Assembly (NCBI GenBank): GCA_016793805.1
Contig: JAEUIZ010000048.1
Location: 1 to 64,000 of the forward strand
Source of the DNA: Phycisphaerae bacterium
GTDB lineage: Bacteria; Planctomycetota; Phycisphaerae; Phycisphaerales; UBA1924
Direction of reading: 5' to 3'
Length of the DNA: 64,000 nt
The notes beneath the pieces are model-generated. The model was not told the origin of the DNA, did not search any database, and worked only from the letters and a program-made list of their open reading frames with translations. Below, in pieces: positions 40,701-47,219 of the stretch. Made by a program: the position numbers and the translations under genes. Every line of letters begins with the position of its first letter. Within the stretch, counting starts at the first letter, position 1.

Positions 40701-43700
40701 GATGAGGGAGTTGGTGGCGCGGTCGGCGCGGACGACGACCTCGCGCGGGCGCTGGAGGTCGGGCCTGGGCTGGCGGGTGCGCGGGTCGAGCGGCATCGGG
40801 GGCTCGGGGTACATCGCGTCGATGGTTCGGGCGAGTTCCTCGGCGCGGGCGACCTTGAGCGGGAAGATGCGGATCTCGCGGCCCTCGGCGTCGAAGGCCT
40901 GTTGGGTGTTGAGTTCGCCGACGACGGACTCGATCTCGGGGAGGGTGTCGGGGTGGGCCGAGACCATGAGGGTGTTGGTGGCGGGGTCGGCCTCGATGCT
41001 GACGGGCTTGCGGGCGCGCTCCTCGACGGGCCGACGGTCGAAGGAGGACTGGAGCATGGCGGCGATGGCGGCGGCGTCGGTGGTTCGGAGGCGGAGGATG
41101 CGGAGCGGGGGCCGCTCGGCGGTGCTGCGGCTGTCGAGGTTCTTGGCGAGCGCCTCGATGATGGGGAACTGGGAGGGCTGGGCGGCGACGAGGAGGGAGT
41201 TGTTGTCCTCGATGGCCTCGATGACGGGGTCGGCGCCGCCCTTGATGCGGAAACTCTCGCTGGAGGTGATGAGGTCGGTGAGGAAGGACCGGACGGCGGC
41301 GGCCTTGGCGTTGCGGAGTTCGAGGAGGCGGACCTCGCGGGCCTGGCCCTGCTGGCGCGAGAGTTCGTCCATGACGCGGGCGAAGCGCTGCATGGCCTCG
41401 GCGTCGGCGACGACCATGAGGGAGTTGCTGGTGGCGTCGACGGTGATCTCGACGGGGTTGGCGTCGGGGATCTGGGCGGTCTGGGCCTTGTAGATGGCCA
41501 GGGCGCGCTCGCGGACTTCTTCGGCGCGGACGTTGGAGACGGGGAAGATGCGGAGGCCCTTCTCGACGGGGACGGCGGAGAGGTCCTTGAGCATCTTCTC
41601 GACGCGATCGAAGGTGGTGGCGTCGCCGGCGACGATGAGGGTGGAACTCTTGGGCTCGGTCTCGACGATGACCTGGACGGCGGGCCTGCCGGGCTGGGCG
41701 GGTCCGACGAGGATGCCGCGGGAGGCCATGCCGTTGAGGGTGCGGGCGATGGCGTCGAGGCTGGACCCGGTGACGTGGTAGGTTCGGAGTTCGCTCTGCG
41801 GCGGGAGTTCGACGCGGTCGAGTTTCTCGGCGAGGGCCTCGATGGACTCCATCTGGTCCTGGGCGGCGTAGATCATCAGGGTGTTGCTGGCGGGATCGGC
41901 GGAGACGGTGACGGGCTTGGGCTGCTGGAGCCAGGGCATCGGGCGGTTCTGGCGATCGACGGGGACCGGGGGCACGGGGTACAACTTGTCGAGGGCGGCG
42001 GCGACGTCGACGGCCTTGGCGAGTTTGAGGGGGAAGAGGCGGGTGACCTTGGTGGCGCCCTCGACGCGCTCCTTGGCGTTGAGTTCGGCGACGAGGCCCT
42101 TGATCTCCTCGAAGAGGTCGGGATGGGCCGAGACGATGAGGGTGTTGGTGGCGGGGTCGGCGCGGACCTCGACGGGCTTGGCGGCGCGGTCGGGCTGCGG
42201 GCGCTTGGAATACTGCTCGTTGAGCATCTGGGCGACGGCGGAGGCCTCGGCGGCGCGGAGTTGGAGGAGTTTGAGCGGGGGGAGCGGGCCCTCGGCCCGG
42301 TCCAGCCGCGAGACGAACTCCTGGATGAGGCGGTGCTGGGCGTCCTCGGCGGTCACGAGGAGCGCGTTGGTGGACTCGACGACTCGGATCGTGGGGGCGG
42401 GCACGGTCCGCGCGGGGTCGATCGGGTCGGCCGACGCGATGAAGTCCGTGAGCGGCTTGACGAGGTCGGCGGCGCTGGCGCGCTGCACGTCGATGACGCG
42501 CGTCGTGCGCTGCGGGGGCACGAGTTGCTGGGCCTGCGTCAGGAGGTCGGTGAACAGGCGCATGGCGTTGGGGGAGGCCGTCACCAGCACGCTCCCGGTC
42601 ACGCGGTCGAGTTCGGCGTCCACGGGCCCGGCCTGGTCCTCGGGGACGCCGGCGGTCTGCGACTCGTAGAGGGCCTTGACGCGGGCGAGCAGCCCCGCGG
42701 GATCGGCGCCCGAGAGGCGGACGACGCGGAACTGCTTGGAGCCGGGCTGCTCGGTGTCGAGTTGGGCGACGAGGCGCTCGATGACGGAGGCCTGGTCCGG
42801 GCGTGCGCGAACGATGAGGGACTTGAGTTCGTCCACGGGCTCGATCTGGGGCTCGACGTAGGCGCTCCCGTCATCGGGCGTGAGCATGGGGCGCAGGAGC
42901 CGCGAGAGGCGCGGCGCGAGCACGGACGGGACGGCGCGTTTGAGCGTGTAGGTGCGGGAGTCGAGGTCAACGACGACGGAGGCCTCGGCGGTTCGGAGCA
43001 ACTCGGCGAACTGCTCGATGGCGGCGCGGGCGCCGATGAGGGTGACGGTGCGCGAGGCGGCGTCGGCGGAGGCGGCGACGGGCGCGGTCTTGTCGCGTCC
43101 GGCGGCGAGGTGGAGCGATTGCGCCTTGGCGAGGATGGCGACGGGATCGCCCGAGGCGATGCGCACCTGGCGGATCTCCTTGGCGACTTCCGGGGGCACG
43201 TCGAGGCCCTTGACGAGCGTCTCGAACGCGGTGAGGTCGGCGTCGTTGCCGGCGGCGACGAGCCCGTGCTGGTCGGGGGTGGGCGCGAACTTGACGGCGG
43301 CGGACTGCCGCGAGGTTTGGAGGCGAGGGATGATCTGCTCGACGGCCTGTGGGGTGATGTGGGAGAGGCGGATGACGGCGGCGCGGCGTTCGGGGACGGG
43401 GGCGGAGTCTGTGCCGCGCTTGATGGCGGGGTCGAGTTCGCCCAGGAGTGCGACGGCCTGGAGCATGAGGGAGGACTGGGCGACGATGGTGAGTTTGGCG
43501 GCGTCGTGGAGGGGAACGATGACGGGGCGGCGCGCGGCCTCGACGGAGGCGAAGAGGGGCGCGAGTTGGGCGGCGGCCTGCTGTGGGGTGATGGATTCGA
43601 GGGCGAAGGTCATCATCTGCTGCTCGCCGAGGCCGCCATCGGGGACGTCGAGGAGGGCGATGAGTTCCTCGACGACCTTGATGCGCGCCTCGGAGCCGAC

Positions 43701-44567
43701 GGCGATGATGGAGTTGGTTCGCGGGTCGGGCTGGAGGTTGAGGCCGGCGACGGTGATGTCCTGGGCGACGGTCTGGCGGCCGTCCTTGTCGATGAAGACC
43801 TGCTTGGTTCGCTCGCCGATGAGGCCCTTGAGGGCGTTATTGACGGCGTCGGCCTTGGCGTGCTTGAGGGGGAAGAGGCGGTAGGCGGAATCGACGGGTC
43901 GGACCTGGTCGATGGATTGGATGATGGACTGGATCCGCTTGCACTGGGCGGCGGTCTCGACGAGGATGACCATGTTCTGGGCGGGGACGGCGGTGATGGC
44001 GCCGTACTCGGCGACGAGGGGCTTGATCTGCTCGGCGACGAGTTCGGCGCGGGCGTTGGAGAGGGGGATGGTGAGGTTGATGATCTGCTCGGGCCGGGCG
44101 CCCGGGGGGACCTCGCGCACGACGTCGGCGGCCTTGCGGACGGAGTCCTTGAGGGTGGAGAGGTAGAGGAAGTTCTTCTCGCGGCGGAGTTGAACACCGC
44201 GGGGCGCGAGGTTGAGGTTGAGGATGCTCATGGCCTCGTCGAAGGAGTAGCGTTCGCCGCTGATGAAGGTGAGGGTTCCCTGGGGGATGGGGGCCTCCCA
44301 GATCGGGGGGAGGCCGGCCTCGCGCGAGAAGTACTCGAGGACCTGGTCGAAGGGAGCGTCCTTGAAGTTGAAGGCGATGCCGCCGGCGGCGGGCGGAGTT
44401 GCCGGGGGTTGAGCGGCGGGCGTCGGGGGCTGGGTTGCGGCCTGGGGTGCGGGCTGCTCTTGCGCGCGCAGGGAGACGGGACGGCCGGCGGACGCGACGA
44501 GGGCGGCGACAAGGATCGCGGCGCGGGTGTGGGACTTCGTGAAGGAGGGAATGGAATGAGACGACAT
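31737..44567 (-). CDS. gspD: Giant type II secretion secretin GspD with about 46 N1-like repeats (4,276 aa)
   Basis: The outer-membrane channel of a type II secretion system, about six times the usual 650-700 residues. The ATG at 44567 has GGGGAG about 7 bases upstream and begins a signal peptide (about 1-35). A Pro/Ala/Gln linker precedes an N0-like domain (about 63-130, FNFKDAPFDQVLEYF). From about 155 to 3,990, roughly 46 N1-like repeats of about 83 residues follow, each with an NSLIV-type strand and a closing LxxELD. The single secretin domain (about 3,991-4,276) has TVTVKDGQTVVLGGL, VPLLGDIPGIGSIFR and ELLVILTPRV. It follows gspM by 103 bp and overlaps the lipoprotein gene by 4 bp. The frame is intact throughout. 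Confidence 0.93.
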   Translation of the reverse strand: MSSHSIPSFTKSHTRAAILVAALVASAGRPVSLRAQEQPAPQAATQPPTPAAQPPATPPAAGGIAFNFKDAPFDQVLEYFSREAGLPPIWEAPIPQGTLTFISGERYSFDEAMSILNLNLAPRGVQLRREKNFLYLSTLKDSVRKAADVVREVPPGARPEQIINLTIPLSNARAELVAEQIKPLVAEYGAITAVPAQNMVILVETAAQCKRIQSIIQSIDQVRPVDSAYRLFPLKHAKADAVNNALKGLIGERTKQVFIDKDGRQTVAQDITVAGLNLQPDPRTNSIIAVGSEARIKVVEELIALLDVPDGGLGEQQMMTFALESITPQQAAAQLAPLFASVEAARRPVIVPLHDAAKLTIVAQSSLMLQAVALLGELDPAIKRGTDSAPVPERRAAVIRLSHITPQAVEQIIPRLQTSRQSAAVKFAPTPDQHGLVAAGNDADLTAFETLVKGLDVPPEVAKEIRQVRIASGDPVAILAKAQSLHLAAGRDKTAPVAASADAASRTVTLIGARAAIEQFAELLRTAEASVVVDLDSRTYTLKRAVPSVLAPRLSRLLRPMLTPDDGSAYVEPQIEPVDELKSLIVRARPDQASVIERLVAQLDTEQPGSKQFRVVRLSGADPAGLLARVKALYESQTAGVPEDQAGPVDAELDRVTGSVLVTASPNAMRLFTDLLTQAQQLVPPQRTTRVIDVQRASAADLVKPLTDFIASADPIDPARTVPAPTIRVVESTNALLVTAEDAQHRLIQEFVSRLDRAEGPLPPLKLLQLRAAEASAVAQMLNEQYSKRPQPDRAAKPVEVRADPATNTLIVSAHPDLFEEIKGLVAELNAKERVEGATKVTRLFPLKLAKAVDVAAALDKLYPVPPVPVDRQNRPMPWLQQPKPVTVSADPASNTLMIYAAQDQMESIEALAEKLDRVELPPQSELRTYHVTGSSLDAIARTLNGMASRGILVGPAQPGRPAVQVIVETEPKSSTLIVAGDATTFDRVEKMLKDLSAVPVEKGLRIFPVSNVRAEEVRERALAIYKAQTAQIPDANPVEITVDATSNSLMVVADAEAMQRFARVMDELSRQQGQAREVRLLELRNAKAAAVRSFLTDLITSSESFRIKGGADPVIEAIEDNNSLLVAAQPSQFPIIEALAKNLDSRSTAERPPLRILRLRTTDAAAIAAMLQSSFDRRPVEERARKPVSIEADPATNTLMVSAHPDTLPEIESVVGELNTQQAFDAEGREIRIFPLKVARAEELARTIDAMYPEPPMPLDPRTRQPRPDLQRPREVVVRADRATNSLIVDAPAKRLAGFEQIVKSLDQQKLAGHVELRTYRVERADLNAAAAALRAAAASGALQAGTPEAALVPISVDVEPASRTLIVSGPTAAMANVEAVLKKIDGAPDRPATGVKMYALKNARADRLQAVVSKVVRGRVREQREAAGKSAAEAEALVDVSADTGSNTLVISAPEDALLIADALIATLDQQGAASATEMRVFRLTKADAKSVADTIAKTLAAEEAASPPASVSAEPSSNSVVIVGTTRQIERAATLIKELDARGAAGGLGVRTVRLRHARADALAPVLETLLKKQSVLSLLPSWQVGQYLAQSGGKIDDEARIAADRLTNAIIITAPAPTLDLAEQIIAELDADPGNRPGRPLRVITLQNADAATLAQSIEAVLADEHGASGSGAEPAVVRVDPASNSLIVRASADQMRAIEDLVARLDAATLASSRQMRLVPVDRSRADAALVAQTLRRILEEQGSKVEVISAEELMTGRRKPTPPPPDEPAKPRSNLDTPIGLPATLQHAILAAALAFIDEPPAQPAPRTATPPADEPAVTIAVDPATNSLVVVGSPRATDRLARLAAELIAQIPAEPTRVRVVSLPPALDADAVAQVVRQTVQQLGRATATNPGGFTGAVAVAPDPAGGALIVWANDTDFQPVAEVIRALAQTDPGLSTVVKVYRLSTIPADRAVTAVRDLISPRPRGQQAQRLRGAQEFTLQGPDGQETHGKLDPSTVRLTADPGGSAIIVAAPAAALPIIDRFLSLIDQSPTADRLAIRRYPLRHAQAADLSSTLQGLFDAQRQGAAADELPRARFVAEARTNALLVTASDPQHAEVARLLESLDSSAEDAGLRVEIIPLAAASPQAVRQMVEQVVVGKNPGLRDRVQVSAQEASSLIVVKAPAEQLDQIKSLVAQIDKADASAAPIRYIKLEHADAQIVAQALQRFFQDRSQVLSRGGSQRPAGRVAIAGDRRSGTLIVSATDEDFAQLQSLAQNFDKPSRGKQMQYRIIPLQNARVTDISSTIENIAYQLQFERSGGYSVFYSPWGRSGSDDQGGEDKLFVETNERINSVVLMGQGETIETMIKIIAELDKPQDQKTQTVVRAVQVNRGDLPAMARLIESAMRSPEWRSWWGPDPDGVSVQVDSGRRLLLLIGKQPRVEQALVHVRELASAGGRGPSTLVSISLKHAAAPRAAESLRRVFADRAEAEGLPPDAVSIVPSADGNLLMISADDKSLAVARDLIALIDQPELGKDRQVEVYVLKNREPDEIANLVRAQFPRGAGRPEAQVIVTAQPSAGRVIVSAQADDQPQVRALIQTLDTPPSQEGERLITANLKSARAEEVAAALRAALPQGLKVRITPIRRNNTLLISGSDETVQVVMDQIARIDVELDRPLVELKRVVLKNADAYDAWYTLSAMLRGRPRSAGEPDPVVDYTREDNSLTFSGTPDQLKDIDRMIAALDVPTQSPRKTEFVKLQFAKAEQAASALKNFYGSGASAAASPAARTATVIADPASNSLVISAADAEWEGIRSLLKKLDIEEYDTTRQMAVIPLKHAQAASVARALNEGFRAPVEDQIRRTQAERQTRRTGRQDDEPVVPTILVDKEDRPSVSAEEQTNSLVVFAGRQDMLRIRSLVESLDIPDFVKYPEAHVLPLTSGKASQIAQAVRELFMGPGGRQAGPRSVVIVGDDASNSLVIRAEERDFAQIKALAAALEQQGDKARATVRVLPVRNVPAARLQRALAATFTPAARQANEPFSVEVDRSSNALVVASSGRLFEEIERVVRELDGGLPPQPPAAPGAIGAGLGQAVLIIDVQNNSPEEVRRQLEQLGVTRPPADDRPGIVSEPVSLVPLTTRRALAVVASPKDGESIVALIRALDAAPLAPEQRVAVVALKLAAAQGMVATLESMLRPQTSPAATAPAAALVEQVRRLSMARPGIGQGDLALDLAVPIRLIPDAQTNSVIIASTETNVASLQEVIRTLDALPIGDAVVVRMFPLSNASAVRAKAVVDDLFRQGDALRKLPGTGRSGLPTTATGKALAGEVAVSVDERTNTLVVAGREEAVALVEVLIKDLDSDQVAKWIEPVLVPLKHADAATLAATLTNVLVRGQTLSPEALGLQKQVGRLRMLRGGRSIDDPSARIEADLFAPLSGLVILPEPQLNALIVVGSRANADVVRELVAMLDVEAASAANTVRTFPLVHAAADRVASVVTDIFRQRERDPAAKPEDRLIVSADLRTNALIVSTSPRSFSILESLLRTLDSERSNATVGLHVVPVTGADAAALAPRIARLMQERIQAAQRTGEIKSPTDAFSIEADAANNMLIVACSDENLRLVRELVATLSSGNAALAESTRTDLIQLKSGRAADAAQAVRSLYADKENARRGSGAVNVLPNDRLNALVVTGTDDDLAAVRALVQRLESADVVTAQDIRRISLRSANSIEVVTLLQGVLAGRPVGGSPESASRQATRLRFFRESLAGRLQRDTGAPPTEAQIDGAIREQVSLTSDSRTNSVMVKAPPEIMAIVQDIIDDLDTTSAGARRIESFRLVNADVRQMADLLRDIFTLRQQGNRYVLVPSPAPTEPGGGGAEPASTLTPVPDERQELSIAIDARTNTLIVSGTEEYLARVREVVHDLDAIEATERTQQVYAVRNTKALDVATTLQSYFKGESDLQRQLLGPDQSGSVMRQLEQEVTVVGDEKSNKLVISTSPRYMDMVLKMVKELDSAPPQVVIQVLLAEVTVDSSDTWGADLKLKNIGGDNYNFAGLAAGAGVAAALGVPNLTFASSDFELILRALEAQGRLQVLSGPYLQARNNEPASINVGDNIAIVQGTERTPQGSIRADVKREDVGIKLNVTPSISPDGFVRMEISPEISTVSQKTTQISEDFLAPIINKRTLQTTVTVKDGQTVVLGGLRQTTQDQRRTKVPLLGDIPGIGSIFRSSQTTEVKTELLVILTPRVIYSDSPDHEERQSKFLDSKIESLEEPESVRDEMERSTRFERPATGSGKGPQP
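32598..44105 (-). repeat. Tandem array of about 46 secretin N1-like domain repeats (coding)
   Basis: Within gspD each unit of about 65-100 residues reads: a strand such as FPLKHA, a helix with AxxVAxxL, a variable loop, a strand of the form (S/T)N(S/T)L(I/V)V(S/T)A, and a helix ending in LVxxLD. I counted 46 by eye. The first five or six are more divergent (for example AKLTIVA and QHGLVAAG in place of the NSLIV strand). Units differ enough in sequence that the array is old rather than a recent expansion. Confidence 0.85.
40385..42737 (-). repeat. Five-domain block duplicated within gspD (two copies, about 1.17 kb each)
   Basis: Repeats 7-11 (about 42737-41548) and 12-16 (about 41547-40385) match one to one better than neighbours do. 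Repeats 7 and 12 share a YxxQTAxxP loop, 8 and 13 an FLTDxI-like helix, 9 and 14 the KPV-x-x-x-ADPATNTL strand followed by SAHPD, 10 and 15 a YPxPPxPxD loop, and 11 and 16 an ELRTY start. This points to duplication of a block of about 390 residues. Boundaries are approximate. Confidence 0.7.
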
Positions 44568-44670
44568 GCGTGGCGCTCCCCGGAGACTCCAATCGGGAAC
44601 CAAACGGCGTCGGCTCGGCCGACGCGCCCAAAGACCGAGATGTCCGACGGCGACCCGTCAGGGCCGCAGT

Positions 44671-45651
44671 CTACCGTTCGCAAGGCCGGCGCTGTGCGAG
44701 CGTCTGGCCGTTGAAGACTTCGTACTTGGAGCCATCGATTTCGAAGACGGCGCGCTCGCCCGCGCCGGCGACGAAGGTGGCGCTCTCGATGGCGGAGCCG
44801 ACGCCGAGCGAGAGGCGTTGCTGGGTGCGAGTGTTGACGACCCAGGCTTCGACGCCCAGGCGCGGGCTCTGGACGACGCCGGTCAAACGCCACTCGTGGT
44901 AGGGGGGAGGAGGCGGAGGCTTTGGGCCGCTCGCGGGTTGGGGCGGATCGGCCTTGGCGACGGCGGTGGGAGGCGGGACTCGGAAGAGCGATTTCTGGGC
45001 GAGCGCGGCGGCCTCAGCGAGCGCGGCGGGGGAGGCCGGGACGATGGCGAGGCGTTCGGTGGGCTTGGGGGCGGCGTCTCCGGAGAGGTAGATGGAAGCG
45101 AGGGCCACGCGCAGGGTGAAGCGAGTGCGGTCCTTGTCGGCGGGGATGAGGGAGACGCTCTCGCGTCGATGGATCCAGGGCTGGGCCTGGAGGGAAGCGA
45201 CGCAGCGGAGGCACTGGTCGAAGGTACCGACGCCGGTGAGGGTCGAGCGGATGACGGCGAAGTCGCGCTGCTTGCGGATCTGGGCGCGCATGGGCGTGGC
45301 GAGTTTGGAGGAGCCGACCGGGTTGGCGATGTCCTCGGGCCGGTTGGTGTCGACGCGGATGGTGGCGAGGCCGGACTCGTCGGCGATGGTGTTGAGGGCG
45401 GTGCGGAGCAGGGCGTCGGCCTCGTCGACGGTGCCGGGGAGGGTGGCGGCGGCGAGTTGCTTGAGTTCGGCCCTGACGGCGGGCCGGGCTTTGAGGGCGG
45501 CGTCGTAGGCGGCGATCTCGCCGCGGGCTTTCTCGATCTGCCCGCGGAGGCGGTCGCGCGGGGACGCGTAGAGGGAGGAGTAGCCTGAGTAGGCGGCGAG
45601 GAGCACGACGGCCGCCACACCGGCGGGCTTGGTCCAGGCGGGGACGTTCAT
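44671..45651 (-). CDS. gspM: T2SS inner-membrane platform protein, GspM/PilO-like (326 aa)
   Basis: A short cytoplasmic start, one membrane segment at about 11-28 (GVAAVVLLAAYSGYSSLY), then a helical stretch (RGQIEKARGEIAAYDAALK) and a compact alpha/beta domain, the usual design of GspM/PilO. The extra C-terminal part (about 220-326) has a Pro-rich linker and a small beta domain (HEWRLTGVVQSPRLGVEAWV) that recalls GspC/PilP-like modules, so two platform subunits may be fused. Its ATG overlaps the gspL stop by 4 bp. Assignment rests on order in the operon as well as architecture. Confidence 0.7.
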   Translation of the reverse strand: MNVPAWTKPAGVAAVVLLAAYSGYSSLYASPRDRLRGQIEKARGEIAAYDAALKARPAVRAELKQLAAATLPGTVDEADALLRTALNTIADESGLATIRVDTNRPEDIANPVGSSKLATPMRAQIRKQRDFAVIRSTLTGVGTFDQCLRCVASLQAQPWIHRRESVSLIPADKDRTRFTLRVALASIYLSGDAAPKPTERLAIVPASPAALAEAAALAQKSLFRVPPPTAVAKADPPQPASGPKPPPPPPYHEWRLTGVVQSPRLGVEAWVVNTRTQQRLSLGVGSAIESATFVAGAGERAVFEIDGSKYEVFNGQTLAQRRPCER

Positions 45652-47219
45652 CGCGCCCCCCGTTCACCCGCGGTCCCCGGCGCGGTGGGGGTGGGAGTCG
45701 CGGGCATGGCAGGTGCGGGCGCGGGCTTGGGCGAGGCGGCGGGTGGCTGGGCCGGGCCGGTGAGTTCGAAACTGAAGCGGTCGGGCTCGTCGGCGCCGGA
45801 ACTGTCGAGTTGGTAGGCGCCGGAGGCGATGAGGCGGAGGCGGAGGTCATTGGCGACGTCGCGGTCCTTCATGCGTCCCGGGAGGCTGAAGGTGACGGTG
45901 CCGTTGGCTTTCCAGCCGGCGCGGTCGTACTGGCCCTGGACGGGCTCGAAGACGACGGCGGAGGCGAGGCGGCCGGAGATCTGGTCGAGGGTGGCGTCCT
46001 TGGGGTTGGGCAGGCGGTCGGCGATGGCGCGGAGGTGGGCGATCCAATCGGGGTCGGCGGCGGACCAGCGGGCGAGGTGGGCGGCGCGCGCGTCCTCGAG
46101 GAGGAAGGCGGCGTACTCCTTGCGGAGGCCGCCGAGTTTCTCGTTGGCGGCCTGGAGCCGGCTGCGCAGCGAGGAGAGTTCGCGAGTGGCGACGAGGTAG
46201 CCGACGCCGCCGAGGAGGATGAGGGCGAGCAGCGAGGCGAGGACCGCCTGGCGGCGCTTGGCGCCGAGGTCCGGGGCGCGCCTGGGGTGCGCGAAGTCGA
46301 AGGTGGTCGTGCGCTCGGCGACGAGGCCGACGAGGGGCGCGAGGAGGAGTCGCTCGGCCTCGGGCATCTGGGGCGGCAGTTCGACGTGCGTGGGCAGGGG
46401 CGCGGACTTCCACGGCATTTCGAGCGCTTCGCCGCAGGTGCGACCCAACTGCTCGGACAACTCGCCGACGCCCGGGATGACCACGGCGTCGACCTCGGCG
46501 GCGTCCTCGCCGACGCGGTAGGACATCCAGGTGCGCTTGGCCTCGACGGCGGCGCGCTGGACGAGGGAGTCGGTGCCGTCGATGGGTGGCGACTCGGCGG
46601 CGCGGGCGAAGACGAGTTTGCCGTCCTCGACGACGACGAACTCGATGGCGGAGGCGCCGACGCCGATGGCGAGGACGGGCCCGGCGTGCTGCTGCGAGAG
46701 AGGCCCGAGGAGCCCGGCGAGCCCGGCGGCCCGGAGCCCGATGCGGTCGATCTTGCACTTGGCCGCGCGGGCCATGGTGGTGTAGAAAGCGAGGCGATCG
46801 GCGGGGAGCGCGGCGGCGAGGATCGAGATGGGGGTGCTGGGGTTGTCGCCCTCGTCGGAGAGGCGGACGTAGTCGATGGCGGTGCCCTCGATGGCCATGG
46901 TCAACTGTCGGGCCATTTGCAGGCGGACCATCCCGGCGAGGTCGGACTCGGTGCCGGCGGCGGCGCGGGGGAAGCGGAGGCGCTTGAGGACGACCTCGGA
47001 GCGGGGCACGCCGATGACGACGCGACCGGCGGGCAGGCCGCCTCGCTCGAGTTCGCGCGCGACCCACGCGCCGAGTGCGGCGGGGTCTCGCGCGTCGACA
47101 TCGGAGGGCACGGGAGAATCGAGCCAGGAGCGGAAGCGGACGCGATCTCCGCTGGTAGCGGCGGCGATGGCGCTGAGCCGGCCACCCTCGATCGTCAGGC
47201 CCACGAGGTTCTGGCTCAT
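45648..47219 (-). CDS. gspL: T2SS platform protein, GspL/PilM-PilN-like (523 aa)
   Basis: The cytoplasmic part (1-320) is an actin-fold PilM/GspL-type domain (VVIGVPRSEVVLKRLRFP, GPVLAIGVGASAIEFVV). A membrane segment at about 325-343 (LASLLALILLGGVGYLV) is followed by a coiled-coil stretch and a periplasmic ferredoxin-like domain as in PilN/GspL. GspL normally links the ATPase GspE to the inner-membrane platform. The ATG at 47219 overlaps the gspK stop by 4 bp, and the 3' end overlaps gspM by 4 bp, so the genes are translationally coupled. In-frame sequence upstream of this ATG is less likely coding. Confidence 0.8.
   Translation of the reverse strand: MSQNLVGLTIEGGRLSAIAAATSGDRVRFRSWLDSPVPSDVDARDPAALGAWVARELERGGLPAGRVVIGVPRSEVVLKRLRFPRAAAGTESDLAGMVRLQMARQLTMAIEGTAIDYVRLSDEGDNPSTPISILAAALPADRLAFYTTMARAAKCKIDRIGLRAAGLAGLLGPLSQQHAGPVLAIGVGASAIEFVVVEDGKLVFARAAESPPIDGTDSLVQRAAVEAKRTWMSYRVGEDAAEVDAVVIPGVGELSEQLGRTCGEALEMPWKSAPLPTHVELPPQMPEAERLLLAPLVGLVAERTTTFDFAHPRRAPDLGAKRRQAVLASLLALILLGGVGYLVATRELSSLRSRLQAANEKLGGLRKEYAAFLLEDARAAHLARWSAADPDWIAHLRAIADRLPNPKDATLDQISGRLASAVVFEPVQGQYDRAGWKANGTVTFSLPGRMKDRDVANDLRLRLIASGAYQLDSSGADEPDRFSFELTGPAQPPAASPKPAPAPAMPATPTPTAPGTAGERGAR

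Noticed and set aside
32598..44105. gspD repeats as possible mobile elements or a CRISPR-like array
   Set aside because: The units are protein-domain repeats with diverged DNA, no constant direct repeat and an unbroken reading frame.
38580..44714. Plus-strand open frame of about 2,000 codons opposite gspD
   Set aside because: It is antisense to the clearly coding secretin repeats, and its product is a Gly/Asp/Val/Leu/Glu monotone. The G-rich plus strand removes stop codons from this frame.
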